Assembly (NCBI GenBank): GCA_050260775.1 | Contig: JBLNCP010000059.1 | Location: 19,368 to 83,367, forward strand | Length of the DNA: 64,000 nucleotides | Origin: CALABS01 sp050260775 | GTDB lineage: Bacteria; Pseudomonadota; Alphaproteobacteria; Rhodospirillales; Magnetospirillaceae | Reading direction: 5' to 3' | Shown here: one piece after another, positions 9,032 to 17,392 of the stretch | How the letters are laid out: each line of letters begins with the position of its first letter | How positions within the stretch are numbered: position 1 is the stretch's first letter | Made by a program: the position numbers and the translations under genes | Notes under the pieces: model-generated | Database searches by the model: none | What the model was told of the DNA's origin: nothing | What the model saw: only the letters and a program-made list of their open reading frames with translations

Positions 9032-9097
9032 GACCGGCCTCTCCCACCGCCGTCCCCGGGTTCTTATATCCAGGGACAGCCAGCGAGGGAGGCACCG

Positions 9098-9634
9098 ATG
9101 GCCAACGGCGACACCAACGAGCAGGCGAGCCGGCGCGACTTCCTGACCTACACCGTGGTCGGCATGGGCACCGTCGGAACCGCGCTGGCGCTGTGGCCCT
9201 TCATCGACAGCATGAACCCGTCCTCCGACGTGCTGGCGCTGGCCAGCACCGACGTCGACCTGGCCCCGATCCAGGTGGGGCAGCGCATCACCGTCACGTG
9301 GCGGGGCAAGCCGGTGTTCATCGACCACCGTACGCCCGAGCAGATCGACCAGGCCCGCAAGGTCGTGGTCGAGGACCTGCGCGACCCCCAGGCCGACGAA
9401 AAGCGGGTCCAGAAGCCGGAATGGCTGATCATGGTGGGTGTGTGCACCCATCTCGGCTGCATTCCGCTGGGCCAGAAGCCGGCCGACCCGCGCGGCGATT
9501 TCGGCGGCTGGTTCTGCCCCTGCCACGGGTCGCATTACGACACCTCCGGCCGCATCCGCAAGGGACCGGCGCCGCGCAACCTGGAAATTCCGGAGTACCA
9601 ATTCACCACCGATACCGCCGTTCGGATCGGGTAG
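9098..9634 (+). CDS. petA: Ubiquinol-cytochrome c reductase Rieske iron-sulfur subunit
   Basis: Rieske subunit of the cytochrome bc1 complex; moves electrons from ubiquinol to cytochrome c1 at the periplasmic face. 178 aa. The N-terminal twin-arginine-like SRRDFLTY (11-18) precedes a membrane anchor (about 17-37). The [2Fe-2S] ligands are in CTHLGC (Cys116, His118, disulfide Cys121) and CPCHGSHYD (Cys140, disulfide Cys142, His143). The start has GAGGGAGGCACC upstream. petA normally heads petABC, but pmbA follows here and no cytochrome b or c1 gene is in the window. The protein looks fully functional, so either petBC lie elsewhere or this is an extra Rieske copy. Confidence 0.95.
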   Translation: MANGDTNEQASRRDFLTYTVVGMGTVGTALALWPFIDSMNPSSDVLALASTDVDLAPIQVGQRITVTWRGKPVFIDHRTPEQIDQARKVVVEDLRDPQADEKRVQKPEWLIMVGVCTHLGCIPLGQKPADPRGDFGGWFCPCHGSHYDTSGRIRKGPAPRNLEIPEYQFTTDTAVRIG

Positions 9635-9706
9635 CCGCCGCCGCGGCCCCATGCTAGCCTTCTGCCATCCGCCCATCGCACCCATGCCGCCCCCGGAGGA
9701 AACCTC

Positions 9707-11050
9707 ATGGCCGCTTCCGACACGCTGAACCTGTTGGCCGATGTCGTGGCGCGCGCCCGCTCGGCCGGTGCGGACGCCGCCGATGCGGTCCTGGTCGATT
9801 CGGTGTCGCTGTCGCTGGGCTGGCGCCTTGGCAAGATGGAGCGCCTGGAGCGCAGCGAGGCGGGCGATGTCGGCCTGCGCGTGCTGATCGGCCGCCGCCA
9901 GGCGATGGTGTCGTCGTCGGATCGCTCCGCGGCCGCGCTCGACGAACTGGTCGAACGCGCCATCGCCATGGCCCGCACGGTGCCCGAGGATCCGTTCGCC
10001 GGCCTGGCCGACCCCAAGGAACTCGCCACCAGCTTCCCCGAGCTCGATTGCTGCGATCCCCTGGAGCCTTCGGCCGAGCAGCTGGTCGACATGGTGCGCC
10101 GGGCCGAGGACGCCGCCCGCGCCGTGCCGGGAGTCACCAATTCCGAAGGGGCCGACGCCGGCTGGAGCCGTTCCGCCATCGCCTTCGTCGCCTCCAACGG
10201 ATTTTCGCACGCCTATGCCGTGACCGGCGCGTCGCTGTCGGCGTCGGTGCTGGCGGGCGACACCGCCGGCGGCATGGAGCGCGACTACGATTACAGCTCG
10301 GCCGTCTATCTCTCCGACCTGCGCACCCCCGAGGACATCGGCCACGAGGCGGGCCGGCGGGCGGTACGGCGGCTGGGATCGCGCAAGGTCAAGACCTGCC
10401 AGGTTCCGGTGGTGTTCGATCCGCGCGTGGCGCGCGGGCTGATGGGCAGCCTGGCCGGCGCCATCAACGGCGCGACCGTGGCCCGCGGCACCAGTTTCCT
10501 CAAGGACCGTCTGAACAAGCCGGTGTTCAGCCGCGGCGTCCGCGTCGTCGACGATCCCCACCGCATCCGCGGCCTGCGCTCGCGCCCGTGCGACGGCGAG
10601 GGCGTGGCGACCCGGCGCATGAACGTCGTCGAGGACGGGGTGCTCACCACCTGGCTGATGGACTGCCGCTCGGCGCGGCAACTGGGGATGAAATCGACCG
10701 GGCACGCCAGCCGCGGCACCGGCTCGCCGCCCAGCCCCTCGGCCAGCAACTTCTACCTCGAGGCCGGCCCGGTCACCGTCAACGAGATGGTCGGCGACAT
10801 CCCGCAGGGGTTCTTCGTCACCGACCTGTTCGGCCAGGGCGTCAACCTGGTGACCGGCGATTATTCGCGCGGGGCCGCCGGGTTCTGGATCGAGGGCGGC
10901 GAGATCGCCTATCCGGTGAGCGAGATCACCATCGCCGGCAACCTCAAGGACATGCTGCTGAACCTGACGCCGGCCAACGACCTTCACCTGCTGCATGGCG
11001 TCGACAGCCCGACGGTCCGCATCGACGGCCTCACCGTCGCCGGGCGCTGA
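9707..11050 (+). CDS. pmbA: TldE/PmbA metalloprotease subunit
   Basis: 447-aa member of the TldD/PmbA (peptidase U62) family. TldD and TldE form a heterodimeric protease acting in the cytoplasm on peptides such as microcin precursors and CcdA; TldD carries the metal-binding HExxxH motif and PmbA/TldE does not. No HExxxH is seen here, consistent with the TldE subunit. Family landmarks include GDVGLRVLIGRRQA, TSFLKDRLNKPVFS and GDYSRGAAGFWIEGGEIAYPV near the C-terminus. A GGAGGAAACCTC ribosome-binding site precedes ATG 9707. tldD is not in the window. The neighbours share no obvious pathway. Confidence 0.93.
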   Translation: MAASDTLNLLADVVARARSAGADAADAVLVDSVSLSLGWRLGKMERLERSEAGDVGLRVLIGRRQAMVSSSDRSAAALDELVERAIAMARTVPEDPFAGLADPKELATSFPELDCCDPLEPSAEQLVDMVRRAEDAARAVPGVTNSEGADAGWSRSAIAFVASNGFSHAYAVTGASLSASVLAGDTAGGMERDYDYSSAVYLSDLRTPEDIGHEAGRRAVRRLGSRKVKTCQVPVVFDPRVARGLMGSLAGAINGATVARGTSFLKDRLNKPVFSRGVRVVDDPHRIRGLRSRPCDGEGVATRRMNVVEDGVLTTWLMDCRSARQLGMKSTGHASRGTGSPPSPSASNFYLEAGPVTVNEMVGDIPQGFFVTDLFGQGVNLVTGDYSRGAAGFWIEGGEIAYPVSEITIAGNLKDMLLNLTPANDLHLLHGVDSPTVRIDGLTVAGR

Positions 11051-11146
11051 GGGGCCGGGCGCCGACGGTTTAGCATAGACTTTATAAAGGGTTACCGCAC
11101 CCTCCACCCATGGGCTATACTGCCCGCGCTTTTGGTGGAGGGGATG

Positions 11147-11509
11147 ATGGTACGCAGGATCGCGCTGGTCGGGATGATGGTGGCGGTGTCCGGGTGCGCC
11201 GACGGCTGGGTCTACACCCGGGGACCGGCCTTCGACAGCTTCGCCGACCGCGCCGCCGCCGAGAACCATTCCCGCGCCACCGTCGAGGCGGCCGAGACCG
11301 CGCGGACCGGCACGCCGGTGTCGTGGACCAGCCCCAAGGGCGCGCTGGGCAGCGTCACCCCGACCGGGGAATCGTTTTCCGACGCCGTGGGACGGACCTG
11401 CCGCCATCTGAAGCAGGAGGTCACCGTCCAATCGGTGACCCGCTCGCGCGAGGCCGAGGCCTGCCGCCTGACCGACGGCACCTGGATCATCGTCGACAAG
11501 GCAATTTGA
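11147..11509 (+). CDS. Small lipoprotein with 17-kDa surface-antigen-like C-terminus
   Basis: 120-aa predicted lipoprotein: signal segment with lipobox VAVSGC (processed at the Cys). The C-terminal part (RTCRHLKQEVTV ... ACRLTDGTWIIV) resembles the end of 17-kDa surface antigen/glycine-zipper lipoproteins, which finish in a CREF...ACRQPDGSW pattern, but the glycine-zipper middle is absent. The start is set at the second of two adjacent ATGs (11147), giving about 5 nt to GGAGG; ATG 11144 is equally possible. It appears monocistronic. Function unknown beyond probable outer-membrane anchoring. Confidence 0.75.
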   Translation: MVRRIALVGMMVAVSGCADGWVYTRGPAFDSFADRAAAENHSRATVEAAETARTGTPVSWTSPKGALGSVTPTGESFSDAVGRTCRHLKQEVTVQSVTRSREAEACRLTDGTWIIVDKAI

Positions 11510-11549
11510 GGGTCGGAACCTCCCAAGCTTGTCCCCGAGATGGCGGCGC

Positions 11550-11579
11550 CGTCAATCGTTCGGCCCATCTTGATTGACG
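11550..11579. promoter_or_regulatory. Inverted repeat upstream of tetR-type gene (candidate operator)
   Basis: CGTCAATC (11550-11557) and GATTGACG (11572-11579) are perfect 8-bp arms 14 bp apart, ending 63 bp before the regulator's start. Placement and symmetry fit a self-regulating TetR operator, though the spacing is wide for that family. It could also be a weak terminator for the lipoprotein gene. Confidence 0.45.
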
Positions 11580-11642
11580 AAATGTCTGTCGCCCCAATTC
11601 GCTGACCGATAGCCTTGAGCGTCACTCAGTTCGGGGGCCGCC

Positions 11643-12281
11643 ATGGCTAAGGCACATCCGGTTGTCGGGGGCTCGGTGCATGACCGGCTGCTCGAAGCCG
11701 CGAGGACCTGCTTCCTCGCCGACGACTACCACAGCGTCAGCACGCGTCGCATTGCGGACGAGGCGGGGGTCAACGTCTCGATGATCCGCTACTACTTCGG
11801 CAGCAAAGAGGGGCTCTACGAGGAGATGATCCGCCATACCCTGAGCCCCCTGCTGGCGGTTCTGGATGGCGAGATGCTGACCTCCCTGGACGGCTTCACC
11901 GACTATCTCCGCCTGTACTACCGCACGATGCTGGCGACGCCGGAGTTCCCGCGGCTGATCCTCAAGGTCTTGGCCCTCAAGCACGGCCCCGGCCGCCGCT
12001 TCATCCAGCAATTGCTGGAGCGGGGCCGCACCCGGGGTGCCAAGCGGGTCGAGGACATGAAGCACAGGGGCGTGGTCGGTGCCGACATCGATCCCGACGT
12101 CCTCAGGATGTCGTTCGTCAGCCTGGCGATGACCCCCCTTCTGCTGAAGGAGGTTTTCGAGGAACAGATGGACCGTCCGATGGATGCCGCGTTCCTGGAG
12201 GATTTGGCCCGCTTCAATGGCCGCCTCATCGCCGCCGGCCTTGTCGCCCTTGCGGACCCCAGGCCGGAGGCGTTGCCATGA
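11643..12281 (+). CDS. TetR/AcrR-family transcriptional regulator
   Basis: 212-aa DNA-binding repressor. The N-terminal helix-turn-helix is clear: RLLEAARTCFLADDY, then STRRIADEAGVNVSMIRYYF and GSKEGLYEEMI, the canonical TetR pattern. The C-terminal all-helical ligand domain resembles the general TetR_C group and does not identify a ligand. A purine-rich GGGGG lies before ATG 11643. Its stop overlaps the start of the methyltransferase gene (ATGA at 12278-12281), so the two are translationally coupled, and the methyltransferase is the likely regulated function. The inverted repeat at 11550-11579 is the candidate operator. Confidence 0.93.
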   Translation: MAKAHPVVGGSVHDRLLEAARTCFLADDYHSVSTRRIADEAGVNVSMIRYYFGSKEGLYEEMIRHTLSPLLAVLDGEMLTSLDGFTDYLRLYYRTMLATPEFPRLILKVLALKHGPGRRFIQQLLERGRTRGAKRVEDMKHRGVVGADIDPDVLRMSFVSLAMTPLLLKEVFEEQMDRPMDAAFLEDLARFNGRLIAAGLVALADPRPEALP

Positions 12282-13402
12282 CCCACCAGCGTCGGCCGCT
12301 GGCCGTGCGCGCCTTCGAGACGGCGGCGCGCCTTTCCAACGCCCTGCTCGCATGGCCCAACCGCATCGTGCCGCCGCCGTTCCGCCTGATGCAGATCGGC
12401 TCGGCGTTCTGGCAATCGCGGGTGCTGTACGTGGCGGCGACGCTCGACCTCGCCACCATCCTCGGCGACAGGCGCCTTGCCGTGGCCGATCTGGCGCGCG
12501 AGGCGGAAGCGGACCCCGCCGCGTTGCGGCGGCTGTTGCGGATGCTGACGGCCATGGGGGTGTTCGAGGAGACTGCGCCGGACGTCTTCCGCAACAACAG
12601 ATTGTCCGACCCGTTGCGATCGGACCGTGCGGGAAGCGTGCGGGCCGTCGTCATGATGCACAACGCCCCGGAGATGAGCCGGCCGTGGTTCGATCATCTC
12701 GAACAAGGCGTCCGCGCCGGCGCGGTGCCCTTCGAACTGGCCCACGGGCAGGATTTCTATTCCTTCCTCGACGCTCATCCCGAGTTCGACGCGCTGTTCG
12801 CCGAGGCGATGGACCAAGTCGAGGCGCTGGCGGGAGACAGCTTCGCCACCGCCTTCGATTGGACGCGGTTCGGCCGCGTCGTCGACGTCGGTGGGTCCCG
12901 CGGCGCCAAATCCATGGCCATCCTCAAGCGCCATCCCCACCTGCAGGCCGTAGTCGTGGACCGGGCGCAGACGATCGAGCAGGTCCGGCGCTATTGGGGC
13001 GGGCGCCAGGGACCGGAATGCGTGAGCCGCATGCGCTTCGAGGTCGGCGATGTCTTCTCGTCGGTTCCTCCCGCTGTTGACAGCCGGGACGTCTATCTGC
13101 TCAGCGCCGTCCTGCATGGCTTCGACGACGAGGATTGCGCCCGGGCGCTACGCACCGTGGTGGCGGCCGCATCCACGGCCGGCGCCACCATCGTCCTGCT
13201 GGAAATGGTGATGCCGGATCGCGGCGCCGACCTCACCGCCACGTCCTTCGACATGCAGATGTTCATGGCGACGAAGGGACGCGAGCGAACCCTGGCCGAA
13301 TGGCGACGGGTCTGTGCCCAGGGAGGCGTCGACCTCGTCGAGGTCGTCGGCCTGCCCTCGTTCGGGAAGATGCTGGTCCTGCGACCGGTGGCGGACGGCT
13401 AG
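12278..13402 (+). CDS. SAM-dependent O-methyltransferase, family 2 type
   Basis: 374 aa. The N-terminal winged-helix dimerisation domain (LMQIGSAFWQSRVLYVAATLDLATIL ... LARE...LRRLLRMLTAMGVFEE) is typical of class II small-molecule O-methyltransferases (plant COMT, bacterial CrtF and polyketide tailoring enzymes). The SAM-binding glycine loop is VVDVGGSRGAKS (canonical VDVGGGxG), followed by acidic VVVDR. SAVLHGFDDEDCARALR matches the position of the catalytic-His segment (LHxWxDE) of the family, with His-Gly in place of His-Asp/Asn-Trp. The substrate is unknown. Coupled to the TetR gene, it may modify the regulator's ligand or a xenobiotic. No carotenoid or polyketide genes are nearby. Confidence 0.85.
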   Translation: MTHQRRPLAVRAFETAARLSNALLAWPNRIVPPPFRLMQIGSAFWQSRVLYVAATLDLATILGDRRLAVADLAREAEADPAALRRLLRMLTAMGVFEETAPDVFRNNRLSDPLRSDRAGSVRAVVMMHNAPEMSRPWFDHLEQGVRAGAVPFELAHGQDFYSFLDAHPEFDALFAEAMDQVEALAGDSFATAFDWTRFGRVVDVGGSRGAKSMAILKRHPHLQAVVVDRAQTIEQVRRYWGGRQGPECVSRMRFEVGDVFSSVPPAVDSRDVYLLSAVLHGFDDEDCARALRTVVAAASTAGATIVLLEMVMPDRGADLTATSFDMQMFMATKGRERTLAEWRRVCAQGGVDLVEVVGLPSFGKMLVLRPVADG

Positions 13403-13435
13403 GGGCCCGCTGCCTCTCCCCATGGCGGCACCTGG

Positions 13436-13458
13436 ATCGCCGGGTCAAGCCCGGCGAT
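13436..13458. repeat. Short palindromic repeat between convergent genes (copy 3)
   Basis: ATCGCCGGG (13436-13444), loop TCAAG, CCCGGCGAT (13450-13458). Same core as 1678-1698 and 1723-1751, in reverse orientation. It lies between the methyltransferase stop and the secA stop, so it may serve as a bidirectional 3'-end hairpin. Confidence 0.65.
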
Positions 13459-13478
13459 GACGGCAAGGGGGGGTGGCC

Positions 13479-16181
13479 TTAGGCCACCGCGCCGTGGCAG
13501 TGCTTGTACTTCTTGCCCGAGCCGCAGGGGCAGGGGGCGTTGCGCGGGGTCGAGGCCCAGGTGGCGGGGTCGGCGGGGTTGGCCGCCTGCTTGCGCAGGG
13601 TGCCGACCTGCTGGGACGCGGCCTCGGCGAAGGCGGGATCCTCGCGGGTCTCGTGCATCTCGCGCGGGGCCCGGTTGAACGCCTCATCCATCTCCTGCTC
13701 CGAGGGACCGACGCGCAGCTCGACATGCGACAGCACGGTGGTAACGCGCTCGCGCAGGTCGTGCAGCATCTGTTCGAACAGGTTGAAGGCCTCGCGCTTG
13801 TACTCGTTCAGCGGATCGCGCTGGCCATAGGCGCGCAGGCCGATGCCCTGGCGCAGATGGTCGAGTTGGAGCAGGTGCTCCTTCCAGGCCTGGTCGAGGA
13901 TCTGCAGCAGCAGGCTCTTCTCGACGTGGCGCATGACCTCGGGACCGTAATTGGCGGCCTTTTCCGCCATCTTGCGGTCGGCCGCCTCGGTCACGCGGTG
14001 CTTGATCTCCTGGTCGGCGATGCCTTCTTCCTTCGCCCACTCGGCGACCGGCAGATCGAGGTTGAGCACCCGCAGCACTTCCTCGTGCAGGCCGGCGGTG
14101 TCCCATTCCTCGGCGTAGGCGCGCTCGGGGATGCAGCGGGCGACCATCTCGTCGATGGCCTCGTGGCGCATGGCGACCACGTCCTCGGCGACGTCGTCGG
14201 CCTGCATCAGTTCCTTGCGCTGCTCGTAGATGACCTTGCGCTGGTCGTTCATGACGTCGTCGAACTTGAGCAGGTTCTTGCGGACGTCGAAATTGCGCGC
14301 CTCGACCTTCTGCTGCGCCTTCTCCAGGGCCTTGTTGATCCAGGGATGGACGATGGCCTCGCCCTCCTTGAGCCCCAGCTTCTGCAGCATGCCGTCCATG
14401 CGCTGCGACCCGAAGATGCGCATCAGGTCGTCTTCCAGCGACAGGAAGAACTTGGAGGCGCCGGGATCGCCCTGGCGGCCGGAGCGGCCGCGCAGCTGGT
14501 TGTCGATGCGCCGGCTCTCGTGGCGTTCGGTGCCGACGACATAAAGGCCGCCGGCGGCCAGCACCTTCTCCTTCGCCTCGGCCACCTCGGCCTTGATCGC
14601 CTCGATGCGGCGGCTGCGCTCGGCCTCGTCGGTCACCTCGGCCAGCTCGATCCTGACCCGCATATCGACGTTGCCGCCCAGCTGGATGTCGGTGCCGCGG
14701 CCGGCCATGTTGGTGGCGATGGTCACCGCGCCGGGACGACCGGCCTGCGCCACGATGGAGGCTTCCTGCTCGTGGTAGCGGGCGTTGAGGACCTGGTGCG
14801 GGATCTTCTTCTTCTTGAGCATGTCCGACAGCAGCTCGGACTTCTCGATGGAGGTGGTGCCGACCAGCACCGGCTGCTCGCGGCCGCGCGCCTCTTCGAT
14901 CAGGGTGACGATGGCGTCGTACTTTTCGCGGGCGGTGCGATAGACCTCGTCGTCATGGTCCTTGCGGCTGACCCCGACATTGGTCGGGATCTCGACGACC
15001 TCAAGGTTGTAGATCTCCATGAACTCGCCGGCCTCGGTCATGGCGGTGCCGGTCATGCCCGCCAGCTTCGGATAGAGGCGGAACAGGTTCTGGAAGGTGA
15101 TCGAGGCCAGCGTCTGGTTCTCGTTCTGGATGGTGACGCTTTCCTTGGCCTCCAGCGCCTGGTGCAGGCCCTCGGAATAGCGGCGGCCTTCCATCATGCG
15201 GCCGGTGAACTCGTCGATGATGACGACCTTGTCGTCCTTGACGATGTAGTCGACGTCGCGGGTGAACAGCTTGTGGGCCCGGAGCGCCTGGTTGACGTGG
15301 TGGACCAGGCTGACATTGGCGACGTCATAGAGGGTGCCCTTGAGCAGCCCCGCGTCGCGCAGCAACTGCTCGACGTGCTCGACGCCCTGCTCGGTCAGCG
15401 TCACCGCGCGGGACTTCTCGTCCTTCTCGAAATCCTCGGCCACCAGCGACGGCATGATGCGGTCGACCAGGCGGTAGAGGTCGGAATTGTCCTCGGTGGG
15501 GCCCGAAATGATCAGCGGCGTGCGGGCCTCGTCCACCAGGATCGAGTCCACCTCGTCGACGATGGCGTAGTTGAAGGGCCGGTGGACCATCTCCTCCAGC
15601 CGGAACTTCATGTTGTCGCGCAGATAGTCGAAGCCGAGCTCGTTGTTGGTGCCGTAGGTGACGTCGCAGGCGTAGGCCTCGCGCCGCTCGTTGTCGTCCA
15701 TGCCGTGGACGATCACGCCGACCGACAGGCCGAGGAAGCGGTAGATCTGGCCCATCCACTCAGAATCGCGCGTGGCCAGGTAGTCGTTCACGGTGACCAC
15801 GTGCACGCCCATGCCGGTCAGGGCATTCAGGTAGACCGGCAGCGTCGCCACCAGCGTCTTGCCTTCGCCGGTCTTCATCTCGCTGATCTTGCCGTGATGC
15901 AGGACCATGCCGCCAATCAGCTGCACGTCGAAGGGACGCAGCCCCAGGGTGCGCTTGGAGGCCTCGCGCACGGTGGCGAAGGCCTCGACCATCAGATCGT
16001 CGAGGTCGGTGCCCTCGGCCAAGCGGCGGCGGAATTCGTCGGTCTTGCCGCGCAATTCCGCGTCGGTCAGCTTGGCGAAGTCGGGCTCCAGCGCGTTGAC
16101 CGCGTCGACGTCCTTCTTAAGGCCTTTGATGATGCGGTCGTTCGCGGTTCCGAAGAGCCGCCGGGCGATGGCGCCGAACAT
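13479..16181 (-). CDS. secA: Preprotein translocase ATPase SecA
   Basis: Motor ATPase that drives unfolded preproteins through SecYEG. 900 aa, normal for the family. Walker A is MKTGEGKTLVA (near residue 105) and Walker B/DEAD-like is IVDEVDSILVDEART. GRRYSEGLHQALEAKE belongs to the preprotein cross-linking region; ATNMAGRGTDI and GRSGRQGDPG are the NBD2 helicase motifs. The C-terminus carries the zinc/SecB-binding tail CPCGSGKKYKHCHG. Start ATG 16181 gives MFGAIARRLFG, a standard SecA N-terminus, with GAGGACT upstream. It is monocistronic, with a strong sigma-70 promoter and a hairpin leader upstream. It is divergent from a parvulin foldase gene whose exported product is itself a likely SecA client. 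Confidence 0.98.
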   Translation of the reverse strand: MFGAIARRLFGTANDRIIKGLKKDVDAVNALEPDFAKLTDAELRGKTDEFRRRLAEGTDLDDLMVEAFATVREASKRTLGLRPFDVQLIGGMVLHHGKISEMKTGEGKTLVATLPVYLNALTGMGVHVVTVNDYLATRDSEWMGQIYRFLGLSVGVIVHGMDDNERREAYACDVTYGTNNELGFDYLRDNMKFRLEEMVHRPFNYAIVDEVDSILVDEARTPLIISGPTEDNSDLYRLVDRIMPSLVAEDFEKDEKSRAVTLTEQGVEHVEQLLRDAGLLKGTLYDVANVSLVHHVNQALRAHKLFTRDVDYIVKDDKVVIIDEFTGRMMEGRRYSEGLHQALEAKESVTIQNENQTLASITFQNLFRLYPKLAGMTGTAMTEAGEFMEIYNLEVVEIPTNVGVSRKDHDDEVYRTAREKYDAIVTLIEEARGREQPVLVGTTSIEKSELLSDMLKKKKIPHQVLNARYHEQEASIVAQAGRPGAVTIATNMAGRGTDIQLGGNVDMRVRIELAEVTDEAERSRRIEAIKAEVAEAKEKVLAAGGLYVVGTERHESRRIDNQLRGRSGRQGDPGASKFFLSLEDDLMRIFGSQRMDGMLQKLGLKEGEAIVHPWINKALEKAQQKVEARNFDVRKNLLKFDDVMNDQRKVIYEQRKELMQADDVAEDVVAMRHEAIDEMVARCIPERAYAEEWDTAGLHEEVLRVLNLDLPVAEWAKEEGIADQEIKHRVTEAADRKMAEKAANYGPEVMRHVEKSLLLQILDQAWKEHLLQLDHLRQGIGLRAYGQRDPLNEYKREAFNLFEQMLHDLRERVTTVLSHVELRVGPSEQEMDEAFNRAPREMHETREDPAFAEAASQQVGTLRKQAANPADPATWASTPRNAPCPCGSGKKYKHCHGAVA

Positions 16182-16270
16182 GGGGAGTCCTCGACAAAAG
16201 CTTTGGAAAAGGCCTTTGCCGGGCCTTTTGCGACGCGCACACAGATAGAGCCCGAAACCACACATGTCAA
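16182..16270 (-). promoter_or_regulatory. secA promoter and hairpin leader
   Basis: On the minus strand, TTGACA (16270-16265), a 17-bp spacer and TATCTG (16247-16242) make a near-consensus sigma-70 promoter, placing transcription start near 16235. The ~54-nt leader contains AAAAGGCC (16229-16222), a 7-nt loop and GGCCTTTT (16214-16207), an 8-bp stem ending in U's. A second CTTTTG (16203-16198) could pair with the same CAAAAG, giving an alternative fold. The rest of the 348-bp gap (16271-16529) is GC-rich and shows no gene; a ribosome-binding AAAGGA precedes the foldase start at 16530. Confidence 0.6.
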
Positions 16271-16529
16271 TGTTGGCCGCCGCCCGCGGGCCGGTGCGGG
16301 ACCGGCGGTCGGGGCGGCTCGCGCGGGAGCGGCGCCCGCCCCGACGGGGGTGGTGTGCGCAACCGGTGGGCGATTGGGCTTGCCGGGTACGTGAAACGTC
16401 ATGGCGGGGAAGCGCAATCGGTGTCGGCCCCAAGCCTGCTCTTGTGCGGACGTGCCGGTTGTGCTTCAAACCCAGGTGAGCTTGGGCGAGAGACGTGGGT
16501 CTGTCGCCGTCCCCGCGAAAGGATTCGAC

Positions 16530-17372
16530 ATGACGTTCTGTTTCGCCCGCAAGGGCGCCCTGGCCCTCGGCCTCGCCTTTGGCCTCGCCGCCGTGCCCGC
16601 CCTGGCGGCCGACAAGGATCCCGTCGTCGCGACGGTCAACGGGACCGAGATCCGGGCCTCGACCGTGACCGCCTACCAGCGCACCCTGCCGCCCCAGATC
16701 GCGGCGCAGGCGCCGTTCGAGGCGCTGCTGGAGGTCGTCATCAACAACCAGCTCGTCTACGAGGCGGCCAAGAAGGACAACGTCCTGGCCGACCCCGAGG
16801 TCAAGCAGGCGCTCAAGCAGCAGGAGCAGCAGCTGGCCGTCCAGGCCTACATCATGAAGAAGCGTCGCGCCGAGATCACCGACGCCACCCTGCAGAAGGC
16901 CTATGACGAGGCGCTCAAGGACTACAAGCCGGCCGAGGAGGTCCACGCCCGCCACGTGCTGCTGGAGACCGAGGACCAGGCCAAGGCGGTGATCGCCGAG
17001 CTGAACAAGGGCGGCGACTTCACCGAGATCGCCAAGGCCAAGTCCAAGGACCCGTCCGCCAAGCAGAACGGCGGCGACCTCGGCTACTTCGCCAAGGACG
17101 AGATGGTGCCCCAGTTCGCCGAGGCCGCCTTCGCCATGACCCCCGGCGAGATCTCCAAGACCCCGGTCAAGACCCAGTTCGGCTGGCACGTGATCAAGGT
17201 CGAGGACAAGCGCATGAGCACCGCGCCGACCTTCGAGCAGGCCAAGCCGGCGCTCAAGGCCAAGCTGGCCGAGGACGTCGCCGAGAAGGTGGTCACCGAC
17301 CTGCGCTCCAAGGCCAAGGTCAAGAAGTTCAACGCCGACGGCACCCCCGTCGCCGAAACCAAGAAGAACTGA
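16530..17372 (+). CDS. Periplasmic parvulin-type peptidyl-prolyl isomerase
   Basis: 280-aa exported foldase of the PpiC/SurA/PrsA group. A signal peptide (MTFCFARKGALALGLAFGLAAVPALA, cut before AD) leads to an N-terminal chaperone helix domain and one rotamase domain (about 145-235): EEVHARHVLLETEDQAKAVI, KSKDPSAKQNGGDLGYF, FAEAAFAMTPGEISKTPVKT and FGWHVIKVEDKR are all family hallmarks. It would catalyse prolyl cis-trans isomerisation and assist outer-membrane protein folding. ATG 16530 follows GAAAGGA. It lies 20 bp upstream of argJ, so the genes may be cotranscribed, although the functions are unrelated. The C-terminus is Lys-rich. Confidence 0.93.
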   Translation: MTFCFARKGALALGLAFGLAAVPALAADKDPVVATVNGTEIRASTVTAYQRTLPPQIAAQAPFEALLEVVINNQLVYEAAKKDNVLADPEVKQALKQQEQQLAVQAYIMKKRRAEITDATLQKAYDEALKDYKPAEEVHARHVLLETEDQAKAVIAELNKGGDFTEIAKAKSKDPSAKQNGGDLGYFAKDEMVPQFAEAAFAMTPGEISKTPVKTQFGWHVIKVEDKRMSTAPTFEQAKPALKAKLAEDVAEKVVTDLRSKAKVKKFNADGTPVAETKKN

Positions 17373-17392
17373 CTCCACGAAGGGCCGCCGAC

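Noticed and set aside
8609..11431. Long minus-strand frame covering petA and pmbA
   Set aside because: Low-complexity translation; the plus-strand genes have clear domains and ribosome-binding sites.
13473..16394. Very long open frame on the plus strand opposite secA
   Set aside because: Mirror of secA codons (repetitive Leu/Val/Asp/His), no start context and no homology; SecA is certain on the minus strand.
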